64,000 bases of DNA from Roseivivax halotolerans (GCF_900115815.1 NZ_FOXV01000014.1:1-64000); one strand, 5' to 3'; shown: positions 25,921 through 34,907, counted from the first letter of the stretch. Notes: generated from the letters alone by a model not told the origin. Program-made: numbers and translations.

Positions 25921-26796
25921 TCACCGACCCGCTCCATCGAGACGCGCTTCCATGAAGCGCAGAAAGCGCTCTGCGGGGCGCGACATGGTAGCGCCTGCGA
26001 GGCGTAGAACGCTGATCTGCACCGCACCTATGTCGATGGCGATCCGCTGCAGAACCTCAGCTTCAACACCCGCAAATACAGTCTCCGGAAAGATGCAAAC
26101 GCACCCTGCCCCGCGCATAAGCTGCGCGAGATATGGTGCGGCGACGCTCGTGACCGGGCCTTCCGCAAGCGCGTGGCGGCGGATCGCGTGGGCAATCGCG
26201 GCGCGGGCGCCAGTGCCTTCGGGCGGCAAGACGAGCCGGTCATCGAGAAGATCCCATAGGCCCGGGCGCGCCCCTCGGGCCGTCCAATCCGCCGAGGCGC
26301 AAACGACCAACGGCACCTGTCCTGCGGCCAGCACCTCGACCGAGCGGTCGGTTTCAGGGTTCGTCACGACAGCCAGGTCAATGTCCCGATTACGCAAGCG
26401 GCGCATCTCGCGACCTGAGCTCACCTCGACCGAAATCCCAGGCATGTCCGCTTCGAGATCGGCAAGCGCCTGAAGCGGCAGACCTGCGGCGATATCTGCG
26501 CCGAGACCCACCCGAAGCGCGCCAATCTCTCCATCGCGCAGGTGTCCGAATTGGCGCTGCAGCTCCGAAAACTCGACAAGGTGACGGTCGACCACGTCGA
26601 GTAGCAGCTCGCCGGCGGAGGTCAGGCGTACACCGCTCGGGATTCGCTCGAAGATCTCGGCACCGATCGATTCCTCGAAGTTCTGGATCGACCTGTTGAG
26701 GGCGGAGGGTGAGACAGCGAGCATGTCCGCCGCCTTCCGGATCGAGCCCTGACGCTGGATCAGCCGGATCGCCGTGTAGATCCTGAGGTGTTTCAC
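25921..26796 (-). CDS. LysR-family regulator divergent from the urea transporter
   Basis: A 291-aa LysR-type regulator. The N-terminal winged helix (about residues 1-60: TAIRLIQRQGSIRKAADMLA, then VSPSALNRSIQNFEESIG) is followed by a periplasmic-binding-protein-like effector domain. The start is set at GTG 26794-26796 because GGAG lies 6 nt upstream; an in-frame TTG at 26818-26820 lies within the palindrome and is less likely. Being divergent from urtA with a perfect palindrome between them, it is the probable regulator of urea uptake. The effector is unknown. Confidence 0.88.
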   Translation of the reverse strand: MKHLRIYTAIRLIQRQGSIRKAADMLAVSPSALNRSIQNFEESIGAEIFERIPSGVRLTSAGELLLDVVDRHLVEFSELQRQFGHLRDGEIGALRVGLGADIAAGLPLQALADLEADMPGISVEVSSGREMRRLRNRDIDLAVVTNPETDRSVEVLAAGQVPLVVCASADWTARGARPGLWDLLDDRLVLPPEGTGARAAIAHAIRRHALAEGPVTSVAAPYLAQLMRGAGCVCIFPETVFAGVEAEVLQRIAIDIGAVQISVLRLAGATMSRPAERFLRFMEARLDGAGR

Positions 26797-26811
26797 ATAA
26801 CGCTCCGCCGC

Positions 26812-26832
26812 GTGGTGCAATTATTGCACCAC
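26812..26832. promoter_or_regulatory. Perfect palindrome, probable LysR binding site
   Basis: Arms GTGGTGCAAT and ATTGCACCAC flank a single central T, and all 10 positions are complementary. It contains the LysR consensus T-N11-A (TGCAATTATTGCA). It lies 15 bp upstream of the LysR start and 95 bp upstream of the urtA start, suited to autoregulation plus activation of urtA. Confidence 0.65.
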
Positions 26833-26927
26833 CCCGACGCAAATTTACCGGCAGACAACACCGGGTCAATGCGGAATGGATGATGCTGCACATGCAAAAT
26901 GATTGATGTCGACAGGGGGACATATTC

Positions 26928-28193
26928 ATGAAGAAATTGCTGCTTGCCAGTGCCGTAGCCGCGCTCACCGCCCAGGCTGCCCATGCAGAAATCAAGGTTG
27001 GAATTCTGCATTCGACCACCGGGACCATGGCGATTTCCGAAACGACGCTGCGCGATGTCATGATGATGATGATCGAACAGCAAAACGCCGCCGGCGGCCT
27101 TCTGGGCGAAGAGCTGGTGCCCGTCGTGGTCGATGGCGCGTCGGATTGGCCGACCTATGCCGAGCGGATGCGCGAACTTCTTACGGTCGATGAAGTCGAC
27201 GTCGTCTTCTGCTGCTGGACCTCGGCGAGCCGCAAGGCGATCCTTCCGGTCGTGGAAGAACTGAACGGGCTCGTGTTCTACCCGGTGCAGTACGAGGGCG
27301 AGGAAAGTTCCTACAACGTCTTCTATACCGGCGCCGCGCCGAACCAGCAGGCGATCCCGGCGGTCGACTATTTCCTCGAGGAGCTCGGCCTCGAGACATT
27401 TGCACTGCTCGGCACCGATTACGTCTATCCGCGCACGACGAACAGGATCCTCGAGCAATACTTGCTCGATGCGGGCATCCCGGAAGAGAATATCTTCGTC
27501 AATTACACGCCTTTCGGCCACTCGGACTGGTCCTCGATCGTCAGCGACGTCGTGGCACTCGGTGAAGGCGGCCAGCAGGTCGGCGTGATCTCCACTATCA
27601 ACGGCGATGCCAATGTCGGCTTCTATACAGAGCTTGCCGCTCAGGGCGTTACTGCCGACGACATCCCCGTCGTCGCCTTCTCGGTCGGTGAGGAAGAGCT
27701 GGCCGGTCTCGATACCGAGCCACTGGTCGGGCATCTCGCGGCGTGGAACTACTTCATGTCCGCCGATACAGAGGCCAATGAGGAATTCATCGCGAACTGG
27801 CACGAGTTCACCGGCGACGATAGCCGCGTGACGAATGATCCGATGGAAGCGCACTACATCGGCTTCAACATGTGGGTGCAGGCCGTCGAGCAAGCCGGCA
27901 CGACCGATCCCGACCCGGTGATCGAGGCGATGGTCGGTCAGACCTTCCCGAACCTCACGGGCGGCACCGCCGAAATGCTGCCGAACCATCACCTCACCAA
28001 GCCGGTGCTGATCGGTGAGATCACCGCCGACGGTCAGTTCGACATCATCAGCCAGACCGAGCCAGTGCCGGGCGATGCCTGGACGGACTTCCTGCCGGAC
28101 TCCGCGGTCCTGACCTCAGATTGGCCGGGCCTCCAATGCGGGATGTACAACACCGAGACGGAAAGCTGCGTCCAACTCCAGTCGAATTACTGA
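26928..28193 (+). CDS. urtA: Urea ABC transporter, substrate-binding protein UrtA
   Basis: The periplasmic urea receptor of the UrtABCDE importer. The 421-aa product has a Sec signal peptide (MKKLLLASAVAALTAQAAHA) and then IKVGILHSTTGTMAISET. The typical UrtA segments VFCCWTSASRKAILPVVEE, LFYP-like VFYPVQYEGEE and ISTINGDANVGFY are all present. CAGGGGGA lies before the ATG. It is first in the operon; a hairpin separates it from urtB, which probably allows higher urtA than urtB-E expression. Confidence 0.95.
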   Translation: MKKLLLASAVAALTAQAAHAEIKVGILHSTTGTMAISETTLRDVMMMMIEQQNAAGGLLGEELVPVVVDGASDWPTYAERMRELLTVDEVDVVFCCWTSASRKAILPVVEELNGLVFYPVQYEGEESSYNVFYTGAAPNQQAIPAVDYFLEELGLETFALLGTDYVYPRTTNRILEQYLLDAGIPEENIFVNYTPFGHSDWSSIVSDVVALGEGGQQVGVISTINGDANVGFYTELAAQGVTADDIPVVAFSVGEEELAGLDTEPLVGHLAAWNYFMSADTEANEEFIANWHEFTGDDSRVTNDPMEAHYIGFNMWVQAVEQAGTTDPDPVIEAMVGQTFPNLTGGTAEMLPNHHLTKPVLIGEITADGQFDIISQTEPVPGDAWTDFLPDSAVLTSDWPGLQCGMYNTETESCVQLQSNY

Positions 28194-28211
28194 TCTCGAA
28201 CCTTGAGGCGG

Positions 28212-28232
28212 CGGGCGGATCTGATCCGCCCG
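28212..28232 (+). promoter_or_regulatory. Hairpin between urtA and urtB
   Basis: Arms CGGGCGGAT and ATCCGCCCG (9 bp, perfect) surround the 3-nt loop CTG. No T-run follows, so it is more likely an mRNA-stabilising or partial attenuator stem than a full terminator. It lies 19 bp after the urtA stop and 25 bp before the urtB start. Confidence 0.65.
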
Positions 28233-28257
28233 TCACCCGATCCGGGCAGTCACAACC

Positions 28258-30231
28258 ATGATCCGATCCTTCGTTGCCGCGATTGCCGGTGCGCTCTTCC
28301 TCGCCGTTGCGGCTCACAAGTCCGAGGCGCAGGGACCTGAGACCGGCGCGCTGCAAACCATCCTACAGGAGAACGCCGATCTCGTCGCGAATGCCTCGCG
28401 CCAAACTGTGCAAGAGGTGCTCGACGTCCTCGTCGCGAGCGATCTGCCGGAAGTGCCGGACTTCCTCGCGACCTGGAACACGCGCGAACTTTACCAACGG
28501 CAGAGCGACGGGCTGTTCGTCTATGTGGAAGATCCCGATGCGGACCCTTTGACGCTTCTCGACATCTCCACCGGTGAGGTAGTCGGCACTGCCACCAGCC
28601 GGGAAGTCGACCAGTTGCGCCCGAACCGAGGCGTGCAGGGCGTTATCGCCGCAACACTCGTGCAGTTTCGGCTGACATCGGATGATCCCGAAGACAGGCT
28701 TGCTGCGCTCGCATCCATCGAAAGCGACCCCGAAGAAAGCCATCTCGCGCTTCTGCGCGATCTCGTCGAGACGGAGGAAGATGGCCGTGTGCGCCGCCGC
28801 GCCGAGGCGCTGCTCCCTGCCCTTGTCATTGCGTTCGCCGACGCGGACGAGCCTCGCGTTGAGGCGATCCGCAGCCTTGCGGGCAATGTGAGTCTGTCGG
28901 CCCGCGCCACGCTGAACCCGCTTCTGTCGACGCAGGTGCGGATTTCAGAGGCTCTGCCTGAGGGCGAGAACATCGCCCGCGAGCTGCGCCCCGGCACCGA
29001 CGCGCTGAGCCGCGAAGACGCTTACGCGATGCTGGTGGAAGACGGTCTCGCAACGCCGCTGATCCCGCGTCGAACACGCGCTGATACGCTCGCAGCAAAT
29101 ATAGTCGACGGCGCAGCCGGTGGCGTGCCGGTCGAGACGCTGAACACCGAAGAAGCGCGCGACCGGGCTTATGCCACGCTCGTTGAGGCTGGTCAGGCCG
29201 ATCCCGCCCCAACCGAAGCGGAGATCGACGCGGCGCTCGATGCCCATGTCTTCTACGAGGTGTATCGCGAAGACAGCGCCGCCGTGACCGATGCGGCCCG
29301 CGCAACGCTCGACGGGATCGAGACGCGCGTCGCCTTCTACCGTTTTCTCGATCTCTCGCTCGACGGATTGTCCCTGGCCTCGATCTATTTTCTCGCGGCC
29401 ATCGGCCTTGCCATCACCTTCGGCGTGATGGGCGTCATCAACATGGCGCATGGCGAGTTCATCATGCTCGGCGCATACACTGGGTACGTTGTGCAATCGG
29501 TCGTGGCGAACGAGACCCTATCCATCGCCATCGCGATCCCCCTCGCCTTCGCGGTAACCTTCGCCGCGGGCGTCGCGATGGAGCGGCTCGTGATCCGCTG
29601 GCTCTATCATCGACCGCTCGAAACGCTGCTCGCAACCTTCGGCATTTCCATCGCGCTGCAGCAGATCATCCGCCTCATCTTCGGCGCACTGACGCAGCCG
29701 CTCTCCCCGCCCGATTGGCTGGCAGGTTCGGTCTCGCTCAACGATGTCGTATCGATCAGCTCGATCCGCATCGCGATCTTCCTGCTGGGTGCGGTGTTCT
29801 TCGTCCTCCTATGGCTGATCCTGAACCGCACGCGCCTCGGGCTCGAGGTCCGTGCCGTCACGCAGAACCCAAAGATGGCCGCGTCGATGGGCATCAATCC
29901 GGACAGGATCAACATGCTGACCTTTGGCCTCGGCTCCGGCATCGCCGGGATCGCGGGCGTTGCCATCGGGCTTTTCGCGCAGGTCGTTCCTGATCTCGGA
30001 CAGAACTACATCGTGCAGAGCTTTATGACCGTGGTCGTCGGAGGCGTCGGCAACATCTTCGGCACGCTGGTCGGCGCCTTCATGATCGGCTCGCTCCAGA
30101 AGGCGATCGAGTTTATGAACCCGTCCAACACGCTGGCGGCGCAGACCTACATGATCCTGTTCGTGATCCTCTTCATCCAGTTCCGTCCCCGCGGCATCAT
30201 CGCGCTGCGCGGGCGCGCGGCGGGCGATTGA
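28258..30231 (+). CDS. urtB: Urea ABC transporter, permease UrtB
   Basis: A 657-aa inner-membrane permease of the branched-chain/urea (LivH-like) type. An N-terminal signal sequence is followed by a long periplasmic region (about residues 25-355) with HEAT-like repeats (DRLAALASIESD and similar). The permease core of about 8 helices (355-650) contains GVMGVINMAHGEFIMLGAYTG. Proteobacterial UrtB proteins often have such an N-terminal extension. The gene lies 3 bp before urtC. Confidence 0.94.
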   Translation: MIRSFVAAIAGALFLAVAAHKSEAQGPETGALQTILQENADLVANASRQTVQEVLDVLVASDLPEVPDFLATWNTRELYQRQSDGLFVYVEDPDADPLTLLDISTGEVVGTATSREVDQLRPNRGVQGVIAATLVQFRLTSDDPEDRLAALASIESDPEESHLALLRDLVETEEDGRVRRRAEALLPALVIAFADADEPRVEAIRSLAGNVSLSARATLNPLLSTQVRISEALPEGENIARELRPGTDALSREDAYAMLVEDGLATPLIPRRTRADTLAANIVDGAAGGVPVETLNTEEARDRAYATLVEAGQADPAPTEAEIDAALDAHVFYEVYREDSAAVTDAARATLDGIETRVAFYRFLDLSLDGLSLASIYFLAAIGLAITFGVMGVINMAHGEFIMLGAYTGYVVQSVVANETLSIAIAIPLAFAVTFAAGVAMERLVIRWLYHRPLETLLATFGISIALQQIIRLIFGALTQPLSPPDWLAGSVSLNDVVSISSIRIAIFLLGAVFFVLLWLILNRTRLGLEVRAVTQNPKMAASMGINPDRINMLTFGLGSGIAGIAGVAIGLFAQVVPDLGQNYIVQSFMTVVVGGVGNIFGTLVGAFMIGSLQKAIEFMNPSNTLAAQTYMILFVILFIQFRPRGIIALRGRAAGD

Positions 30232-30234
30232 GCG

Positions 30235-31404
30235 ATGGGCGAGACAATCTTCACTCGCAACCGCTCCGTTCCGATTTTCATCGGAGCGCTGGCTCTACTG
30301 GCCATCGGCGTCACGATCCTGTCGGAAGCCTACGGCACCGGCGCGCTGTCGGTCTCGTTCACCAAGGTTCTGGGCATGACGCTCTGCCTTTGCCTCGCGG
30401 CCCTGGCGATGGATCTGGTCTGGGGCTATTGCGGAATCCTGTCGCTCGGACATTTCGCCTTCTTCGGCCTCGGCGGATACGTGATCGGCATGTGGCTGAT
30501 GACGGCGCGAACCGAAGCAGTGATCCGCGCCAACCTCGAAGGTCGCCCCCTGCCCCCGACCGAAGTCGAGGTCAGCGAGGCAACCGCGCTGCAGATCTTC
30601 TCGGTCGTGGGCGCGGAGGATTGGCCTTGGATGTGGGCGGCTTCGGACAACCTCGCCTTGAGCCTTGTCCTCATCCTCCTCGTGCCCGGCGCGCTTGCTT
30701 TGGTCTTCGGCTGGCTCGCCTTCCGCAGTCGCGTCACGGGCGTGTATCTCTCGATCCTCACGCAAGCGATGACCCTCGCCCTGTCGCTCTACCTCTTTCA
30801 GAACGACACGGGGCTGCGCGGAAATAACGGTCTCTCGGGCCTGCAGAACATCCCCGGCGCCGAAGGCATCGGGCAGGACCGCATCTCGATCTGGTTCTTC
30901 TGGGCCTCTGCCCTCGCGCTCGGCCTCGCCTATCTCGGTGCGGCCTGGCTCGTCTCCGGGAAGTTCGGCAACATCGTCAGAGGCGTGCGCGACGACGAAC
31001 TTCGCGTGCGGTTCCTCGGCTACCCGGTCGAGGTCTACAAACTCGTGATCTTCACGCTCTCGGCCATGATCTGCGGCGTCGCGGGCGCGCTATATTACCC
31101 GCAGGCCGGTATCATCAATCCCGACGAGATCGCGCCTATCGCCTCGATTTATCTCGCCGTCTGGGTCGCCATAGGCGGACGCGGTCGGCTATACGGAGCT
31201 GTCCTCGGCGCCGCACTTGTGTCGCTTCTATCGACCTATTTCACCAGCGGCCGCGCCCCTGACGTGGAGCTCGGATTCTACCGCATAGAATGGGTCGATT
31301 GGTGGCCGGTTCTCCTGGGCCTCGGCTTCGTGCTCGTCACGCTCTTCGCGCCTAAAGGTCTCGCGGGGCTCGTCGATTTCGTCGTGCGAAAGGACCGGAC
31401 ATGA
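30235..31404 (+). CDS. urtC: Urea ABC transporter, permease UrtC
   Basis: A 389-aa LivM-like permease that pairs with UrtB. It is polytopic, with the family motif GYCGILSLGHFAFFGLGGYVIGMW near residues 62-85 and AWVAIGGRGRLYG-type sequence near 305-320. The start is 3 bp after the urtB stop and its stop overlaps urtD by ATGA, so translation is coupled. Confidence 0.94.
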   Translation: MGETIFTRNRSVPIFIGALALLAIGVTILSEAYGTGALSVSFTKVLGMTLCLCLAALAMDLVWGYCGILSLGHFAFFGLGGYVIGMWLMTARTEAVIRANLEGRPLPPTEVEVSEATALQIFSVVGAEDWPWMWAASDNLALSLVLILLVPGALALVFGWLAFRSRVTGVYLSILTQAMTLALSLYLFQNDTGLRGNNGLSGLQNIPGAEGIGQDRISIWFFWASALALGLAYLGAAWLVSGKFGNIVRGVRDDELRVRFLGYPVEVYKLVIFTLSAMICGVAGALYYPQAGIINPDEIAPIASIYLAVWVAIGGRGRLYGAVLGAALVSLLSTYFTSGRAPDVELGFYRIEWVDWWPVLLGLGFVLVTLFAPKGLAGLVDFVVRKDRT

Positions 31405-32141
31405 GCACGCTTCTCGAGGTCAACGGCGTTTCCGTCTCCTTCGACGGGTTCCGCGCGATCAACAATCTCAGCTTTGCTATCGGCCTGCCTGAACTTCGCG
31501 CCGTGATCGGCCCGAATGGCGCGGGCAAGACCACCTTTATGGACATCGTGACCGGCAAAACGAAGCCCGACGAAGGCATCGTCCGATGGGCCGAAAGCGC
31601 GCAATCGCTCCTTTCCATGACCGAGGCGAAGATCGCCCGCGCCGGGATAGGCCGCAAGTTCCAGCGCCCCACGGTCTTCGAAGATCAGACGGTCTGGGAC
31701 AACCTCCGCGTCGCTTTGAGCAAACCGCGCGGGCCTTTCGCTGCCATGTTTGACCGGGTCACGCCAGAGGACCGCAAGCGGATCGACGAGATCGCAGGCG
31801 AGATCGGTTTGTCTGGTCATCTCAGCCGCATGGCCGGCATCCTGAGCCATGGGCAGAAGCAATGGCTCGAGATCGGGATGCTTCTGGCGCAGGATCCGAA
31901 GCTCCTTCTCGTAGACGAGCCTGCCGCTGGCATGACCACCGAGGAGCGCAACCATACCGCTGACCTTCTCAAGCGCCTCGCGAAAAGCCACGCGGTCGTG
32001 GTGGTCGAACACGACATGGACTTTGTCCGCCGCCTCGATTGCCGCGTGACGGTGCTGCACGAAGGCTCCGTCCTGTCCGAAGGCTCGCTCGACCACGTGA
32101 TGGCGGATGAGCGCGTGATCGAAGTCTATCTGGGGCGCTGA
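31401..32141 (+). CDS. urtD: Urea ABC transporter, ATPase UrtD
   Basis: A 246-aa LivG-like ATPase. Walker A is GPNGAGKTT (about residues 35-43), the signature region LSHGQKQWLEIGMLL (about 150-164) and Walker B LLLVDEPAAGM. The signature HGQKQWLEI is the usual form in UrtD. Coupled to urtC by ATGA; 1 bp before urtE. Confidence 0.95.
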   Translation: MSTLLEVNGVSVSFDGFRAINNLSFAIGLPELRAVIGPNGAGKTTFMDIVTGKTKPDEGIVRWAESAQSLLSMTEAKIARAGIGRKFQRPTVFEDQTVWDNLRVALSKPRGPFAAMFDRVTPEDRKRIDEIAGEIGLSGHLSRMAGILSHGQKQWLEIGMLLAQDPKLLLVDEPAAGMTTEERNHTADLLKRLAKSHAVVVVEHDMDFVRRLDCRVTVLHEGSVLSEGSLDHVMADERVIEVYLGR

Positions 32142-32142
32142 G

Positions 32143-32844
32143 ATGCTGGAGACGAAAGACCTCACCCTGCACTACGGCGGCAGCCAGATCCTGAACGGCG
32201 TCGATCTTGAGGCCCCGAAAGGCGAAGTCACCTGCGTGATGGGCACGAACGGGGTCGGGAAAACTTCGCTGATGAAGGCGATCTCCGGCACGCATTCGCG
32301 ATCCGGCGGCAACGTTGTGTTCGACGGTGAGCCCCTGCCCGTCCTGCCCGCGCACCGGCTCGCGCAGATGGGAATCGCCTACGTGCCTCAAGGACGGATG
32401 ATTTTTCCCCTTTTGACCGTGCGCGAGAACCTTGAGACCGGTTTCGCCTGCCTGCCGAAATCCGAACGTGCCGTCCCCGACCGCATCTACCAGCTCTTCC
32501 CGGTCCTGAAAGAGATGGAGAACCGCCGTGGCGGAGATCTGTCCGGCGGCCAGCAACAACAACTCGCCATCGGTCGCGCTCTTATTAGCCGCCCGCGCGT
32601 ACTGCTTATGGACGAGCCCACGGAGGGCATTCAACCGAACATCATCCAGCTCATCGGCAAGGTGATCCGGCAACTCCGGGAAGAAGGCGAAATGGCGATC
32701 GTTCTGGTCGAGCAGTATTTCGACTTCGCGTTTGACCTTGCAGACCGGTTCTACGTGCTGAGTCGGGGATCGGTGGTTCTGGCGAAGGAGAAGCGGAACA
32801 CAGGTCGGGACGAGGTGCAGAAGGCGTTCGATCTGAACAACTAG
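32143..32844 (+). CDS. urtE: Urea ABC transporter, ATPase UrtE
   Basis: A 233-aa LivF-like ATPase. Walker A is GTNGVGKTS, the signature LSGGQQQQLAIGRAL, Walker B VLLMDEPTEGIQPN, and MAIVLVEQYFDFAFD is typical of UrtE. The stop codon (32842-32844) interlocks with that of the opposite-strand integrase (4-bp overlap), so the mobile element adjoins without disrupting the product. No urease gene follows, contrary to the common urt-ure linkage. Confidence 0.95.
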   Translation: MLETKDLTLHYGGSQILNGVDLEAPKGEVTCVMGTNGVGKTSLMKAISGTHSRSGGNVVFDGEPLPVLPAHRLAQMGIAYVPQGRMIFPLLTVRENLETGFACLPKSERAVPDRIYQLFPVLKEMENRRGGDLSGGQQQQLAIGRALISRPRVLLMDEPTEGIQPNIIQLIGKVIRQLREEGEMAIVLVEQYFDFAFDLADRFYVLSRGSVVLAKEKRNTGRDEVQKAFDLNN

Positions 32845-33953
32845 ACAGCCCCAGACCGCGCCGCGACGAGCTTCCGCAAAACCTCGTCTGACACTTCGGG
32901 CACGAGCGCCGCGTAGCTCTCGATCACATTTCCCGCGTGGCGAAGCCCCCACCCCATCGTCACCGCGATCTCATTGAGGCTGCACCCGGCACGGAGCAGC
33001 GCGGTGGCTGCGGTCCCGCGCAAATCGTAAGGATGCAGCTCATTGCGAATGGGCATGAGCGAAGGGTCGTCCTCGGCCTTAGCGTTGTGGCGCTCTTTCA
33101 CAACACGAATGATCTGGCTCGCCCGAAGCGCTGTTAGCGGACGCCCGGTAAGAGAGGTGACGATATGCGCCTGACCTTCCGGAACCGTATCAATCAACTC
33201 ACCCAAAGCCTCCGTGACCGGAATGCTTACCGGGTTCTTAGTCTTGCCACGCTGCAAGAACAGTCGTCGACCGCGCGGTGTGGTCTGGACATGCGTCAAG
33301 CGGAGCGCCCCGATATCCTGCGGCGCGAGACCTCCCTCAGAGGCAGCAACAATGACACGCGCTTCTGCGGGGCGCGCGGCCGCGAGGAGCGCCCGCACTT
33401 CTTCCGGCTTCCAGATCAGCGACGTTCGCTCCGATTTATAAAGCTTTTTCTGACCGGTGTGATGATGCGTGCGAAGACTGGTGTCGCTCGCGGAGGCCCA
33501 GTTAAGGAAGCGTGTCACAACAGTTCCCGCATAGTCATAGCGTTTCGGCGAGTGCGCCCATTTCGTCCGCCACTGCCGAATTTCGCCGACAGATTCGACT
33601 TCCTCAAACATCGCGATGGGATCAGGTCCGAATTCGGACTCGAAGTCGTTCAGAAAAGAAATGTAGTCCGTTTGCGTACGCGGCTTCAGCTTCACGAATT
33701 CTGCGGAACTACGGTAGCGTTCAAGAACTGCGCGCACAGATTTCGGATCAACCGTGCGGCGCAGTCGAGTCCCTTTCTCTGCCTGCTGATATGCAGACAC
33801 GTAGCGGGGATCGCCCTCTCCGAACTCCATATCATTTGACCAGAATTTCGGCCCACCCCGGTAGACGTAGTGGTATTCACGACGCGTCCCATCACTAAGG
33901 CGTTTCGTAACGCGGTGTACCCCGCGGATATATGTCTTGTTACGTGCGTGCAT
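32841..33953 (-). CDS. Tyrosine-recombinase-type integrase
   Basis: A 370-aa protein. An N-terminal arm region (1-70) and a SAM-like core-binding domain (about 72-165, TQTDYISFLNDFESEFGPDP) precede a catalytic domain (about 175-360). The catalytic part shows the basic beta-hairpin Lys (GKTKNPVSIPV), PYDLRGTAATALL and the nucleophile Tyr in ESYAAL near the end. Two usual residues look replaced: the first Arg region reads EGGLAPQD and the HxxR box reads YDLR. It could be a divergent active enzyme or a weakened one. Its stop overlaps the urtE stop; the upstream excisionase-like gene overlaps its start. Confidence 0.85.
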   Translation of the reverse strand: MHARNKTYIRGVHRVTKRLSDGTRREYHYVYRGGPKFWSNDMEFGEGDPRYVSAYQQAEKGTRLRRTVDPKSVRAVLERYRSSAEFVKLKPRTQTDYISFLNDFESEFGPDPIAMFEEVESVGEIRQWRTKWAHSPKRYDYAGTVVTRFLNWASASDTSLRTHHHTGQKKLYKSERTSLIWKPEEVRALLAAARPAEARVIVAASEGGLAPQDIGALRLTHVQTTPRGRRLFLQRGKTKNPVSIPVTEALGELIDTVPEGQAHIVTSLTGRPLTALRASQIIRVVKERHNAKAEDDPSLMPIRNELHPYDLRGTAATALLRAGCSLNEIAVTMGWGLRHAGNVIESYAALVPEVSDEVLRKLVAARSGAV

Positions 33954-34323
33954 TTCGGCGAATCCTGCTTTGCTCTGTGAAACTCAGTTCGTGGTCGTTC
34001 TTCGGCTCGTTCCGGGAGGTGGGCGAATGATCAATTCCATGCGCGGCGTCGATCCGCGCGCGGACATGTACTGGATCGTAAACGTTCTTTCGGCCGGGTA
34101 CGGTTTTGATGCCAAGTTGCCGGCACCAAGCGCGAAATCCGCTGGTGACTCCGTCATAACACATCAACTTTGCCAGCTCTTCGCCGGTCAAAAGGCGGAG
34201 CTGAACGCCGTTGACATGCGGGAGCCCGGAACGATCGCTGCGCACGTCCTCATACTGTCCGGAGAGGCGCGATGTGCGCTCCGGGAAGTTAGAAAGTGAG
34301 GTTTTTGCGTGCGTTTCGTTCAT
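33940..34323 (-). CDS. Excisionase-like small DNA-binding protein
   Basis: A 127-aa basic protein. Residues about 45-100 (LLTGEELAKLMCYDGVTSGFRAWCRQLGI, then KTVPGRKNVYDPVHVRARID, quoted in two parts) look like a winged-helix/MerR-like Xis fold that recognises a site and bends DNA. The rest is polar and probably disordered. It overlaps the start of the integrase by 14 bp on the same strand, the usual arrangement of directionality factors. The start at 34323 (CCGGAACC upstream) is preferred, but an upstream in-frame ATG at 34407 exists. Confidence 0.6.
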   Translation of the reverse strand: MNETHAKTSLSNFPERTSRLSGQYEDVRSDRSGLPHVNGVQLRLLTGEELAKLMCYDGVTSGFRAWCRQLGIKTVPGRKNVYDPVHVRARIDAAHGIDHSPTSRNEPKNDHELSFTEQSRIRRNART

Positions 34324-34907
34324 GGTTCCGGCTTGTTTGTTCCGCCCTTTCGGACGGTTCGTCTTCTCGATTTTTGCGAAGACTATGCGCCGGTTTTTGC
34401 CCCGCAAGGGCAGCCGGGGGAAATCGCCCCCGGGCCGGCTCTCTCAAGAGCCTGTTATGAAATATTTTTTCCTAAGAACTTCCTGCCGGAACAGGCAGAT
34501 AGGTCCGATCCTGGCGGTCGCGATGATGCGAATAAATTTTCTCAAAATCATCTCCGAAAGCAGGCATCTGGGTGGGTAGAACTGCGTGAATGGGGCCGGA
34601 GAGGCCCGCGATTGGCTGGCCGATCGCGGCGCCCCTTCTATCCATTCAGGTACAGTGTTGATGCGCCATCCGCGTTTCAAGAGCATTCACGATTCCCACT
34701 CCCCCACCCTTTGGCTCGTATGTGAGATCTGACTGAATCCGGATTATCTAATTCTGAAAATTTTATTCCCCCGGCGTTGAAACGCCGCGCCCGCGCTGCC
34801 AGTTTACATCGCATGAAGATTTTTGCGCCGACCCTGCAGATACTCTGAGACCTCCGCGTCGGCGGAGCGGTCGGGCTGCCGGCAGATGATAATCGCCGCG
34901 CCCGATC
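34324..34907. promoter_or_regulatory. Divergent control region with clustered inverted repeats
   Basis: This 584-bp gap separates the leftward xis-int genes from the rightward AAA+ operon. No gene is convincing. It contains several perfect inverted repeats: CCGGGGG/CCCCCGG at 34414-34433, CCGCGAT/ATCGCGG at 34606-34629, CGGCGTT/AACGCCG (2-bp centre) at 34772-34787 and CTCCGC/GCGGAG at 34852-34867. An AT-rich patch lies at 34740-34770. The 34772-34787 palindrome next to AT-rich DNA is the best operator candidate. Confidence 0.45.
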
